From Pseudomonas solani (GTDB taxonomy: Bacteria; Pseudomonadota; Gammaproteobacteria; Pseudomonadales; Pseudomonadaceae), in contig NZ_AP023081.1 in assembly GCF_026072635.1 (NCBI RefSeq), positions 1,448,501-1,512,500 of the forward strand: DNA of 64,000 bases. Direction: 5' to 3'. Position numbers and translations under genes: made by a program. A model generated the notes under the pieces. It searched no databases. It was not told where the DNA came from and was given only the letters and a program-made list of their open reading frames with translations. This document shows positions 35,824 through 45,529 of the stretch, piece after piece (positions within the stretch are counted from its first letter, which is position 1; every line of letters starts with the position of its first letter).

Positions 35824-37392
35824 ATGCCCACCTGCCTTTTCCGAATCCTCCTGTCCCTGGCCCTGTTGCTGCCCCTGGCGGCCCAGGCCGGTGACGCCAA
35901 TGACTTCGCTGCCGCCAACCCGGGCCAGCAAGCCAAGCTGCTGGAAAGCTGGGCCGCCCAGCCCGAGGCCACGCGCCAGCCCCTGCTCGATGCCCTGCAA
36001 CAGAACCGCTTTGCCGTCGACGCCAAGCTGGCCTACTTCGAACAGGACGGCACCTGGCAGGCCGCCGAGGGCGACGCCGCCCCCGCCGCCACGCCGAAGA
36101 AGCTGCGCCTGAACAACCGCCTGCGCGGCCTGCTGATCACCGCCCAGGCCAGCCACGAGTTACTCGCCGCCGAACCCGCCGCGCGCCTGGACGCCGCCCG
36201 CCAGCTGCAGAAGAGTGCCAAGCCCGCACAACTGCCGCTGCTCAACCAGCGCATGGTCGCCGAGGAAGACGCCGCCGTGCGTGACGCCATCGGCCTGGCC
36301 CTGGCCAACCTGCAGCTGGTCGACCCCGACCCGGCCATCCGCCTCAACGCCGTGCGCCTGCTGGGCGAAACCGGCGACCCGCTGGCCCGCACCCGCCTCG
36401 AGGCGCTGCTCGACCCGGCAGTGGAAACCGACGCCGCGGTGCGCACCGCCGCCGAAACCAGCCTGGCCCAGGTCAAGCGCCGGCTGGCGCTGGGCGAAGT
36501 GCTCGGCCAGGCCTTCAGCGGCCTGTCCCTGGGCTCCATCCTGCTGCTGGCCGCCCTCGGCCTGGCCATCACCTTCGGCCTGCTCGGGGTGATCAACATG
36601 GCCCACGGCGAGATGCTGATGCTCGGCGCCTACTCCACCTACATCGTGCAGCTGATGTTCCAGCGCCTGGCACCGGACCTGCTCGCCCTCTACCCGCTGG
36701 TGGCGCTGCCGGTGGCCTTCTTCGTCACCGCCGCCATCGGCATGGCCCTGGAGCGCACGGTGATCCGCCACCTCTATGGCCGCCCCCTGGAAACCCTGCT
36801 CGCCACCTGGGGCATCAGCCTGATGCTGATCCAGTTGGTGCGCGTGGTCTTCGGCGCGCAGAACGTCGAGGTGGCCAACCCGGCCTGGCTCTCCGGCGGC
36901 ATCCAGGTGCTGCCCAACCTGGTGCTGCCGTACAACCGCATCGTCATCATCGGCTTCGCTCTGTTCGTGGTGGCGCTGACCTGGCTGCTGCTGAACCGCA
37001 CGCGCCTGGGCCTCAACGTCCGCGCCGTCACCCAGAATCGCAACATGGCCGCCTGCTGCGGCGTGCCCACCGGCCGCGTGGACATGCTCGCCTTCGGCCT
37101 CGGCTCCGGCATCGCCGGGCTCGGCGGCGTGGCCCTGTCGCAGATCGGCAACGTCGGCCCCGACCTCGGCCAGGGCTACATCATCGACTCCTTCCTGGTG
37201 GTGGTGCTCGGTGGCGTCGGCCAGTTGGCCGGCAGCGTGATGGCGGCCTTCGGCCTGGGCGTGGCGAACAAGATCCTCGAACCACAGATCGGCGCCGTGC
37301 TGGGCAAGATCCTGATCCTCGCGCTGATCATTCTCTTCATCCAGAAACGCCCCCAGGGCCTCTTCGCATTGAAAGGACGGGTGATCGACTGA
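35824..37392 (+). CDS. urtB: Urea ABC transporter permease UrtB with N-terminal periplasmic domain
   Basis: The 522-residue protein has a signal sequence (ends AAQA, residue 22) and a hydrophilic helical domain (about 23-225) with HEAT-like helices (DPAIRLNAVRLLGETGDPLA). The LivH-type permease follows (about 230-522; ITFGLLGVINMAHGEMLMLG). The extension is known in UrtB proteins of this group but its role is not. The stop overlaps the urtC start (TGATG). Confidence 0.92.
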   Translation: MPTCLFRILLSLALLLPLAAQAGDANDFAAANPGQQAKLLESWAAQPEATRQPLLDALQQNRFAVDAKLAYFEQDGTWQAAEGDAAPAATPKKLRLNNRLRGLLITAQASHELLAAEPAARLDAARQLQKSAKPAQLPLLNQRMVAEEDAAVRDAIGLALANLQLVDPDPAIRLNAVRLLGETGDPLARTRLEALLDPAVETDAAVRTAAETSLAQVKRRLALGEVLGQAFSGLSLGSILLLAALGLAITFGLLGVINMAHGEMLMLGAYSTYIVQLMFQRLAPDLLALYPLVALPVAFFVTAAIGMALERTVIRHLYGRPLETLLATWGISLMLIQLVRVVFGAQNVEVANPAWLSGGIQVLPNLVLPYNRIVIIGFALFVVALTWLLLNRTRLGLNVRAVTQNRNMAACCGVPTGRVDMLAFGLGSGIAGLGGVALSQIGNVGPDLGQGYIIDSFLVVVLGGVGQLAGSVMAAFGLGVANKILEPQIGAVLGKILILALIILFIQKRPQGLFALKGRVID

Positions 37393-38471
37393 TGAACCAG
37401 CCCCTGACCCTCACCGCCGCGCAGAAGGCCGGCCCGAAAGTAACCCTGGGCGTTGGCGCCCTGGTGCTGGCGGTGCTCATCGCCCTGCCGCTGCTGCACC
37501 TGCTGCCGGCCGACAACCCGCTGCAGGTCTCCGCCTACACCCTCACCCTGGTGGGCAAGATCCTCTGCTACGCCATCGTCGCCCTGGCCCTGGACCTGGT
37601 CTGGGGCTACGCCGGGCTGCTGTCCCTGGGCCACGGGCTGTTCTTCGCCCTCGGCGGCTACGCCATGGGCATGTACCTGATGCGCCAGAGCGCCGGCGAC
37701 GGTCTGCCGGCCTTCATGAGCTTCCTCGCCTGGAGCGAACTGCCCTGGTACTGGACCGGCACCTCCAGCTTCCTCTGGTCGCTGTGCCTGGTGGTGCTCG
37801 CCCCCGGCCTGTTGGCCCTGGTGTTCGGCTTCTTCGCCTTCCGCTCGCGGATCAAGGGCGTGTACTTCTCGATCATGACCCAGGCCCTGACCTTCGCCGG
37901 CATGCTGCTGTTTTTCCGCAACGAGACCGGCTTCGGCGGCAACAACGGCTTCACCGACTTCAAGCGCATCCTCGGCTTCGACATCACCGCGCCGGGCACC
38001 CGCGCCGTGCTGTTCCTGGCCACGGTGGCGCTGCTGGTGGGCGCCCTGCTGCTCGGCTGGCGCCTGTCGAAGAGCAAGTTCGGCCGGGTGCTCACCGCCC
38101 TGCGCGACGCCGAGAACCGCCTGATGTTCTGCGGCTACGACCCGCGCGGCTACAAGCTGTTCATCTGGGTGTTGTCGGCTGTGCTCTGCGGCCTGGCCGG
38201 CGCGCTGTACGTGCCCCAGGTGGGCATCATCAACCCCAGCGAGATGTCGCCGACCAACTCCATCGAAGCCGCCGTCTGGGTGGCCCTGGGCGGGCGCGGC
38301 TCGCTCATCGGCCCGCTGCTGGGCGCCGGCCTGGTCAACGGCATGAAGAGCTGGTTCACCGTGGCCTTCCCGGAATACTGGCTGTTCTTCCTCGGCGCCC
38401 TGTTCATCGTCGTCACCCTGTTCCTGCCCAAGGGCCTGTTCGGCCTGCTGCGCAAGGAGAAGGACCAATGA
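37392..38471 (+). CDS. urtC: Urea ABC transporter permease UrtC
   Basis: The 359-residue LivM-type permease has about ten membrane spans. The family motif DLVWGYAGLLSLGHGLFFAL lies near the N-terminus and ENRLMFCGYDPRGYKLFIWV in the cytoplasmic loop that contacts the ATPases. It overlaps urtB by one base and urtD by four (ATGA), indicating tight translational coupling. Confidence 0.94.
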   Translation: MNQPLTLTAAQKAGPKVTLGVGALVLAVLIALPLLHLLPADNPLQVSAYTLTLVGKILCYAIVALALDLVWGYAGLLSLGHGLFFALGGYAMGMYLMRQSAGDGLPAFMSFLAWSELPWYWTGTSSFLWSLCLVVLAPGLLALVFGFFAFRSRIKGVYFSIMTQALTFAGMLLFFRNETGFGGNNGFTDFKRILGFDITAPGTRAVLFLATVALLVGALLLGWRLSKSKFGRVLTALRDAENRLMFCGYDPRGYKLFIWVLSAVLCGLAGALYVPQVGIINPSEMSPTNSIEAAVWVALGGRGSLIGPLLGAGLVNGMKSWFTVAFPEYWLFFLGALFIVVTLFLPKGLFGLLRKEKDQ

Positions 38472-39328
38472 GAGCGCCCCCGGTACCCGAACTCATGCTC
38501 GAACCCGCCTACGACCCCAACAGCGACGCCGGCACCGGCCGCGACGCCCTCGGCCTCGGCCAGAGCGCCGGCAAGGGCCTGAACACCCGCCACGGCACCA
38601 TCCTCACGCTGGAAGACATCAGCGTCAGCTTCGATGGCTTCAAGGCGCTCAACGACCTCAACCTGTACATCGGCGTCGGCGAGCTGCGCTGCATCATCGG
38701 CCCCAACGGCGCGGGCAAGACCACGCTGATGGACGTGATCACCGGCAAGACCCGCCCCACCACTGGCAGTGCCTGGTTCGGCGAGACCCTGGACCTGACC
38801 CGCATGAGCGAGGTGCAGATCGCCCAGGCCGGCATCGGCCGCAAGTTCCAGAAGCCCACGGTGTTCGAAGCGCTGACGGTGTTCGAAAACCTGGAGCTGG
38901 CGCAGAAGACCGACAAATCGGTGTGGGCCAGCCTGCGCGCCAAGCTCTCCGGCGAGCAGAAGGACCGCATCGACGAGGTACTCGCCACCATCCGCCTGCA
39001 GGACTCGCGACGCCGCCCGGCCGGCCTCCTGTCCCACGGCCAGAAACAGTTCCTGGAGATCGGCATGCTGCTGATGCAGGACCCGCAACTGCTCCTGCTC
39101 GACGAACCGGTGGCGGGCATGACCGACGCCGAGACCGAATTCACCGCCGAGCTGTTCAAGGGCCTGGCCGGCAAGCACTCGCTGATGGTGGTGGAGCACG
39201 ACATGGGCTTCGTCGGCAGCATCGCCGACCACGTCACCGTGCTGCACCAGGGGCATGTGCTGGCGGAGGGGTCGCTGGCGGACGTGCAGGCGAATGAACA
39301 GGTGATCGAGGTTTATCTGGGACGTTGA
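38468..39328 (+). CDS. urtD: Urea ABC transporter ATPase UrtD
   Basis: The 286-residue LivG-type ATPase has Walker A GPNGAGKTT (78-86), a degenerate signature LLSHGQKQFLEIGM (187-200), Walker B LLLLDEPVAGM (208-218) and the switch His in VVEHDM. An N-terminal extension of about 45 residues precedes the ATPase fold, which is usual in pseudomonad UrtD. ATGA overlap with urtC supports this start. Confidence 0.94.
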   Translation: MRAPPVPELMLEPAYDPNSDAGTGRDALGLGQSAGKGLNTRHGTILTLEDISVSFDGFKALNDLNLYIGVGELRCIIGPNGAGKTTLMDVITGKTRPTTGSAWFGETLDLTRMSEVQIAQAGIGRKFQKPTVFEALTVFENLELAQKTDKSVWASLRAKLSGEQKDRIDEVLATIRLQDSRRRPAGLLSHGQKQFLEIGMLLMQDPQLLLLDEPVAGMTDAETEFTAELFKGLAGKHSLMVVEHDMGFVGSIADHVTVLHQGHVLAEGSLADVQANEQVIEVYLGR

Positions 39329-39413
39329 GCTGGAAGCTTGAAGCCAGAAGCTGGAAGAAAAAGCGGCACAACGCAGCTCTTACTTCAAGCTTCAAGCTTC
39401 TGGCTTCCAGCTC
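39329..39413. repeat. Heptad-repeat hairpin between urtD and urtE
   Basis: The left arm reads GCTGGAA, GCTTGAA, GCCAGAA, GCTGGAA (39329-39356). The right arm reads CTTCAAG, CTTCAAG, CTTCTGG, CTTCCAG (about 39383-39410). The two are separated by an AAAAAGCGGC-containing loop. It is the third copy in the window. Confidence 0.8.
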
Positions 39414-39431
39414 CTCCACCGAGGACTAGAC

Positions 39432-40129
39432 ATGCTTCAAGTGAAACAGCTGCATCAATACTACGGCGGCAGCCACATCCTCCGCGGCCTGTCGTTCGAG
39501 GTGAAGGTTGGCGAGGTCACCTGCCTGCTCGGGCGCAACGGCGTGGGCAAGACCACGTTGCTGAAGTGCCTGATGGGCCTGACCCCGCGAAGGAAGGCGC
39601 GGTGAACTGGGAGGGCAAGCCGATCACCGGCTCCAAGCCGCACCAGCGCGTGCACGCCGGCATCGCCTACGTGCCCCAGGGCCGCGAGATCTTCCCGCGC
39701 CTGACGGTGGAGGAGAACCTCCTCATGGGCCTCTCCCGCTTCAGCGCCAAGGAAGCCAAGGCAGTGCCCGAGTTCATCTACGAGCTGTTCCCGGTGCTGC
39801 GGGAGATGAAGCACCGCCGCGGCGGCGACCTCTCCGGCGGCCAGCAGCAACAACTGGCCATCGGCCGCGCCCTGGCCAGCCGGCCGCGCCTGCTGATCCT
39901 CGACGAGCCCACCGAAGGCATCCAGCCCTCGGTGATCAAGGAGATCGGTGCGGTGATCCGCAAACTGGCCGAGCGCGGCGACATGGCCATCCTGCTGGTG
40001 GAGCAGTTCTACGACTTCGCCGCCGAGTTGGCCGACCAGTACCTGGTGATGAGCCGGGGCGAAATCATCCAGCAGGGGCGCGGGGAAAACATGGAAGCCG
40101 AAGGCGTGCGCGGCCTGGTGACGATCTGA
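39432..40129 (+). pseudogene. urtE: Urea ABC transporter ATPase UrtE, apparent frameshift
   Basis: Frame one begins MLQVKQLHQYYGGSHILRGL with Walker A GRNGVGKTT and reaches LMGLTP. It then shifts and stops at 39603. Frame two supplies AKEGAVNWEGKPITGSKP onward, with signature LSGGQQQQLAIG and Walker B LLILDEPTEG, to the natural end. One missing C or G in GACCCCGCG (39581-39589) explains it, restoring a LivF-type ATPase of about 232 residues. Nothing else is damaged, so sequencing error is the first hypothesis. Confidence 0.9.
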
Positions 40130-40162
40130 GCGCAGGCCCGGCCCCGTGCACCGAATGGGTTC

Positions 40163-40179
40163 AGGGCACGCCTCTTGCT
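40163..40179 (+). promoter_or_regulatory. Sigma-54 promoter upstream of ureD
   Basis: AGGGCACGCCTCTTGCT contains GGCACG-N4-TTGCT, with GG (40165-40166) and GC (40177-40178) exactly ten bases apart. Expected start is about 40190, giving a leader of about 30 bases before the ureD ATG. A partial NtrC-like dyad, GCACC-N5-GGTTC, overlaps the upstream edge (40148-40162). Confidence 0.7.
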
Positions 40180-40220
40180 TTGCCCGGTCGGTCAACTATT
40201 TTGCGGATGCCTCCATAGCC

Positions 40221-41054
40221 ATGAACCTGCCCGCCGCCCTGTTCACGCCGAGCTGGCACGCCGAGCTGGAGCTGGGCTACGCCCGCCGGGACGAACGCAC
40301 CATTCCGGTGCTTCGCCGCCACCTCGGCCCCCTGAGGGTGCAAAAGCATCTCCATGCCGAGGGCCCCGAGGTGTGCCAGCACATCATCGTGCACCCGCCC
40401 GGCGGCATCGCCGGGGGTGATCGCCTGGACATCACCGCCCAGGTAGGCGACGGCGCCTGGGCCCAGCTCACCAGCCCCGGCGCGGCCAAGTGGTACCGCG
40501 CCCGGGGCCCGGCCTTCCAGACGCTGGCGCTGCGGGTCGAGGCCGGCGCCACCCTGGAGTGGCTGCCCCAGGAAACCATCGTCTTCTCCGGCGCCCAGGC
40601 CGAGTTGAGCACCCGCATCGACCTGGTCGCCGACGCCCGGCTGTTCTACTGGGACGTGGTCGCCCTCGGCCGCCCCGCCGCCGGCGAGCACTTCGCCAGC
40701 GGCCACTTCCAGGCACAGCTGGACATCCGCCGCGACGGTCGCGCGCTGTGGCACGAGCGCCAGCGCATCAGCGGCGACGACGGCCTGCTCGACTCGCCCA
40801 TCGGCCTCGCCGGGCAACCTGTGTTCGCCACCCTGATCGCCACCGGCCAGCTCGACCCGGAGCTGCTGGAACGCTGCCGCGAACTGCCCTCGGCGGTGCG
40901 CGGCGACCTGACCCAACTGCCCGGCCTGCTGGTGGCCCGCTGCCTGGCCAGCGAAGCCCTGCACGCGCGCGCCTGGCTGATCGACCTCTGGCGCCTGTTG
41001 CGCCCTGCCCTGCTCGGCCGCGACGCCGTGCCGCCACGAATCTGGAGTACCTGA
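40221..41054 (+). CDS. ureD: Urease accessory protein UreD
   Basis: The 277-residue scaffold assembles with UreF and UreG on apo-urease for nickel insertion. Diagnostic motifs are HPPGGIAGGDRLDI, LTSPGAAKWYR and WLPQETIVFSGA. The start MNLPAALFTPSWHAELELGY gives the usual length. It has its own sigma-54-type promoter after urtE and overlaps ureA by one base. Confidence 0.95.
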   Translation: MNLPAALFTPSWHAELELGYARRDERTIPVLRRHLGPLRVQKHLHAEGPEVCQHIIVHPPGGIAGGDRLDITAQVGDGAWAQLTSPGAAKWYRARGPAFQTLALRVEAGATLEWLPQETIVFSGAQAELSTRIDLVADARLFYWDVVALGRPAAGEHFASGHFQAQLDIRRDGRALWHERQRISGDDGLLDSPIGLAGQPVFATLIATGQLDPELLERCRELPSAVRGDLTQLPGLLVARCLASEALHARAWLIDLWRLLRPALLGRDAVPPRIWST

Positions 41055-41356
41055 TGGACCTCACCCCGAGAGAGAAAGACAAGCTGCTGATCTTCACCGC
41101 CGGCCTGGTCGCCGAGCGGCGCCTGGCCCGTGGCGTGAAGCTCAACTACCCGGAAGCCATGGCCTACATCTCCGCCGCCCTGCTCGAAGGCGCCCGCGAC
41201 GGCCGCACCGTGGCCGAGCTGATGCACTTCGGCACCACGCTGCTGGCCCGTGACCAGGTGATGGAAGGCGTGCCGGAGATGATCCCGGAGATCCAGATCG
41301 AAGCCACCTTTCCCGACGGCACCAAGCTGGTGACCGTGCACCAGCCGATTGTGTGA
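41054..41356 (+). CDS. ureA: Urease gamma subunit
   Basis: The 100-residue subunit starts MDLTPREKDKLLIFTAGLVA and ends in the conserved HQPIV. FGTTLLARDQVMEGVPEMI is also typical. It forms the (alpha-beta-gamma)3 urease with UreB and UreC. It overlaps ureD by one base and the next gene by one base (TGATG). Confidence 0.97.
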   Translation: MDLTPREKDKLLIFTAGLVAERRLARGVKLNYPEAMAYISAALLEGARDGRTVAELMHFGTTLLARDQVMEGVPEMIPEIQIEATFPDGTKLVTVHQPIV

Positions 41357-41865
41357 TGACCGCGATGAACAACGAGATCCGTGACGCCAGCGAAGCCGAC
41401 CTGCCCGGCATCCTGGCCATCTACAACGCCGCCGTGGAGCACACCACGGCGATCTGGAACGAAAACCTGGTGGACCTGGCCAACCGCCGTGCCTGGCTGG
41501 CCGAACGCAGCGGCGCCGGCTTCCCGGTGCTGGTAGCGCGTGACGCTGCCGGCGAGGTGGTCGGCTATGCCAGCTATGGCGCCTGGCGGCCCCATGACGG
41601 CTACAAGCACACCGTCGAGCACTCGGTCTACGTGCGTGCCGATCAGCGCGGCAAGGGCCTCGGCCCGCAGCTGATGCAGGCACTGATCGAACGCGCCCGA
41701 TCAGCCGGGCTGCATGTGATGGTGGGGGCCATAGAATCCGAGAACACCGCCTCCATCCGCCTGCACCAGCGCCTCGGCTTCGCCATCACCGGCCAGATGC
41801 CCCAGGTCGGTCGCAAGTTCGGCCGCTGGCTGGACCTCACCTTCATGCAACTCATCCTGGAGTGA
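41356..41865 (+). CDS. Phosphinothricin/methionine-sulfoximine-type N-acetyltransferase
   Basis: The 169-residue GNAT enzyme has the Pat/Bar-type N-terminus IRDASEADLPGILAIYNAAV and acetyl-CoA loop RADQRGKGLGPQLMQAL, then GAIESENTASIRLHQRLGF. The P. aeruginosa homologue inside the urease operon (PA4866) is known to acetylate methionine sulfoximine and sulfone, glutamine-synthetase inhibitors, which links it to nitrogen metabolism. It overlaps the ureA stop; ATG 41365 is an alternative start. Confidence 0.9.
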   Translation: MTAMNNEIRDASEADLPGILAIYNAAVEHTTAIWNENLVDLANRRAWLAERSGAGFPVLVARDAAGEVVGYASYGAWRPHDGYKHTVEHSVYVRADQRGKGLGPQLMQALIERARSAGLHVMVGAIESENTASIRLHQRLGFAITGQMPQVGRKFGRWLDLTFMQLILE

Positions 41866-41870
41866 CTTCC

Positions 41871-42176
41871 ATGATTCCCGGCGAATACCAGATCCAGGAC
41901 GGCGAGATCGAACTCAACGCCGGCCGCCGCACCCTGACCCTGAGCGTGGCCAACACCGGCGACAGGCCGATCCAGGTCGGCTCGCACTACCACTTCTTCG
42001 AAACCAACGACGCCCTCGCCTTCGACCGCGCCGCCGCCCGCGGCATGCGCCTGAACATCCCGGCCGGCACCGCCGTGCGCTTCGAGCCGGGCCAGAGCCG
42101 CGAGGTGGAACTGGTGGAGCTCGCCGGCCTGCGCCGGGTGTTCGGCTTTGCCGGAAGGGTGATGGGCGATCTTTGA
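41871..42176 (+). CDS. ureB: Urease beta subunit
   Basis: The 101-residue subunit starts MIPGEYQIQDGEIELNAGR and contains VGSHYHFFETNDALAFDR and RFEPGQSREVELV, all family hallmarks. It begins five bases after the acetyltransferase stop. A REP doublet separates it from ureC. Confidence 0.97.
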   Translation: MIPGEYQIQDGEIELNAGRRTLTLSVANTGDRPIQVGSHYHFFETNDALAFDRAAARGMRLNIPAGTAVRFEPGQSREVELVELAGLRRVFGFAGRVMGDL

Positions 42177-42194
42177 TCGCAGCCGCACAGCATT

Positions 42195-42277
42195 CGTAGG
42201 ATGGGTAGAGCGAAGCGAAACCCATCACTGCCAACAATCGATGGGTTACGTCACTGCGTGACTAACCCATCCTACGG
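42195..42277. repeat. REP doublet (REPIN-like) between ureB and ureC
   Basis: CGTAGGATGGGTAGAGCGAA with AACCCATC forms one hairpin (42195-42225). GATGGGTTACG and ACTAACCCATCCTACGG form the facing unit (42240-42277). The outer GTAGGATGGGT and ACCCATCCTAC are exact inverse complements. The doublet lies inside a transcribed operon. Confidence 0.75.
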
Positions 42278-42289
42278 ACAGGACTCAGC

Positions 42290-43990
<1,701 letters not shown>

Positions 43991-44021
43991 GCACGCCCCG
44001 CCTACGGCCCGGCATCGCGTT

Positions 44022-44158
44022 GTTGGGCCTCGCGGGGCTCGGCACCAACCTACGAGTACGCCGCGGCACACCGTAGGTTGGGCTGAGGTACGAAGCCCAA
44101 CGCTGCGAACCCGAACACCGCTCCGTTGGGCCTCGCTACGCTCGGCGCCAACCTACGG
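44022..44158. repeat. Three REP palindromes beside the RAYT gene
   Basis: Units are GTTGGGCCTCGCGGGGCTCG with ACCAACCTACG (44022-44054), GTAGGTTGGGCTGAGGTACG with AAGCCCAACGC (44073-44103) and GTTGGGCCTCGCTACGCTCG with GCGCCAACCTACGG (44124-44158). The second and third face each other as a REPIN. Confidence 0.85.
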
Positions 44159-44174
44159 TCCGTGCTAACGGTCG

Positions 44175-44702
44175 CTAGGTGGTTTCACCAAATTGCCCGT
44201 CAAGCAGGTCGCAGACCCAATCGGCCGAGAGCCGACCATCCCGGATGAAGCGATGAATGGACGAGTACGGCCAATCGACCGCACGTCTCACATGGCCGTG
44301 CTTCACCGGGTTGATGTGGATGTAGTCGACATGCCTGGCGAGGTCCTGCTCATCACGTATCTGGTGTTCCCAGAAGCGCCGCTGCCAGATGCCACGCTCA
44401 CGCTTGTCGCGCCGAGAGCGACTCACCCAACCCCGCTCAGGCACACATCGGGAAAAGCTGCCCTTGATCTGCGCCCAACGAAGGGAAAAATCAGCGTCGC
44501 CCTCAGGCAGGGTCCAGATGGCATGCAGGTGGTCGGGCAGCACCACCATCGCGGGAATCTCGAAGGGATGCCGAGCCCTCACCTGCCTGAAGGCCAGGCG
44601 AAGCAGGTCGATGTGCTGAGTCAGCAACCCACTGGAACGATCGGCGAGATTGACGGTGAAGAAATACGTGCCACCGGGCACGAAGCTGCGGCGATAGCGC
44701 AT
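44175..44702 (-). CDS. REP-associated tyrosine transposase (RAYT)
   Basis: The 175-residue IS200/IS605-related Y1 transposase has an HUH metal site (DHLHAIW, about residues 57-63) and the nucleophile region HVDYIHINPVKHG (Tyr about 127). Its N-terminal RRSFVPGGTYFFTVNL is typical of RAYTs. RAYTs nick and mobilise REP hairpins in single-stranded form and are usually single-copy domesticated genes. REPs of one family flank it on both sides (44022-44158 and 44845-44878). The motifs are intact, so activity is plausible. Confidence 0.92.
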   Translation of the reverse strand: MRYRRSFVPGGTYFFTVNLADRSSGLLTQHIDLLRLAFRQVRARHPFEIPAMVVLPDHLHAIWTLPEGDADFSLRWAQIKGSFSRCVPERGWVSRSRRDKRERGIWQRRFWEHQIRDEQDLARHVDYIHINPVKHGHVRRAVDWPYSSIHRFIRDGRLSADWVCDLLDGQFGETT

Positions 44703-45067
44703 GTCCAGTCCCTGGAACAGTGGAGAGATCGCCAGTCTAGGGAGCGCCCATCACAACCGGGGCCTTGCGACGTGGAGGAAAGGTTAATGCCGCCTGTCGG
44801 ACCGAGGGTTTCGGCCGGGCAGTGAAGCGCATCCAGGCATCGCTGCGTTGGGCCTCGCTACGCTCGGCGCCAACCTACATGGGGTGCCGAAGTGGGGGTG
44901 CACCCCTCCAGAATTGACTCGATGGCAATTTGCCGTGTCGTGAACTCCCCCACGCAATGCCTTGTTACGAAACGCTATAGTCAGCCGGCTACACCGTCGG
45001 TGTAGGACAAAGCCTTGCCACGAAGACGAGAGTGCCGCTCAGCGCGGCCAAATAAAGGGAGTTTGTT
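44703..45067. other. 365-bp intergenic region with one REP
   Basis: It contains a REP, GCGTTGGGCCTCGCTACGCT with CGGCGCCAACCTAC (44845-44878), and a small hairpin GGGGTGCACCCC (about 44895-44906). An AT-richer stretch near 44960-44985 has TATAGT (44976-44981), a possible -10 for the DUF805 gene. AAAGGGAG precedes that gene's ATG. No further gene was seen. Confidence 0.6.
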
Positions 45068-45418
45068 ATGGAATGGTATTTGAAGTGCATCAAGCAGCAT
45101 TACTTCGACTTTAACGGCCGCGCTCGTCGCAAGGAGTACTGGATGTTCACCCTGGTGAACGTCGTGATCTCCGTCGTGCTGTCCGTGGTCCTGGGCATGA
45201 TCAACGAGAACCTGGCCCTGCTGGCCAACCTGTACAGCCTCGCCGTGCTGCTGCCGGCCCTGGGCGTCACCGCGCGTCGCCTGCACGACATCGGCAAGAG
45301 CGGCTGGTGGATGCTGATCGCCCTGGTTCCGATCCTCGGCGGCCTGTACCTGCTGTTCCTGCTGGTTCAGGACAGCGTGCCGGAGACCAACGCCTACGGC
45401 CCCAACCCCAAGGCCTGA
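45068..45418 (+). CDS. DUF805 family membrane protein
   Basis: The 116-residue protein starts with YFDFNGRARRKEYWMFTLVN, the DUF805 signature, and has three or four membrane spans with the conserved RRLHDIGKSGWWMLI motif. The family is widespread, often near mobile or stress genes, and has no known function. AAAGGGAG lies before the ATG. Confidence 0.88.
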   Translation: MEWYLKCIKQHYFDFNGRARRKEYWMFTLVNVVISVVLSVVLGMINENLALLANLYSLAVLLPALGVTARRLHDIGKSGWWMLIALVPILGGLYLLFLLVQDSVPETNAYGPNPKA

Positions 45419-45424
45419 TGGGTC

Positions 45425-45451
45425 AGGTTCCCGTCGCCCTGACGGGAACCT
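45425..45451. terminator. Hairpin after the DUF805 gene
   Basis: GGTTCCCGTC pairs with GACGGGAACC around a five-base loop. No T-tract follows, so it may only stabilise or attenuate the transcript. Confidence 0.4.
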
Positions 45452-45529
45452 CAGGGACAGATGCCTGTCCCAGCGCAGTGGCCGGGAGTTCCCCCGGCCA
45501 TGCCCACGGATGATCAGGAACGCCACAGG

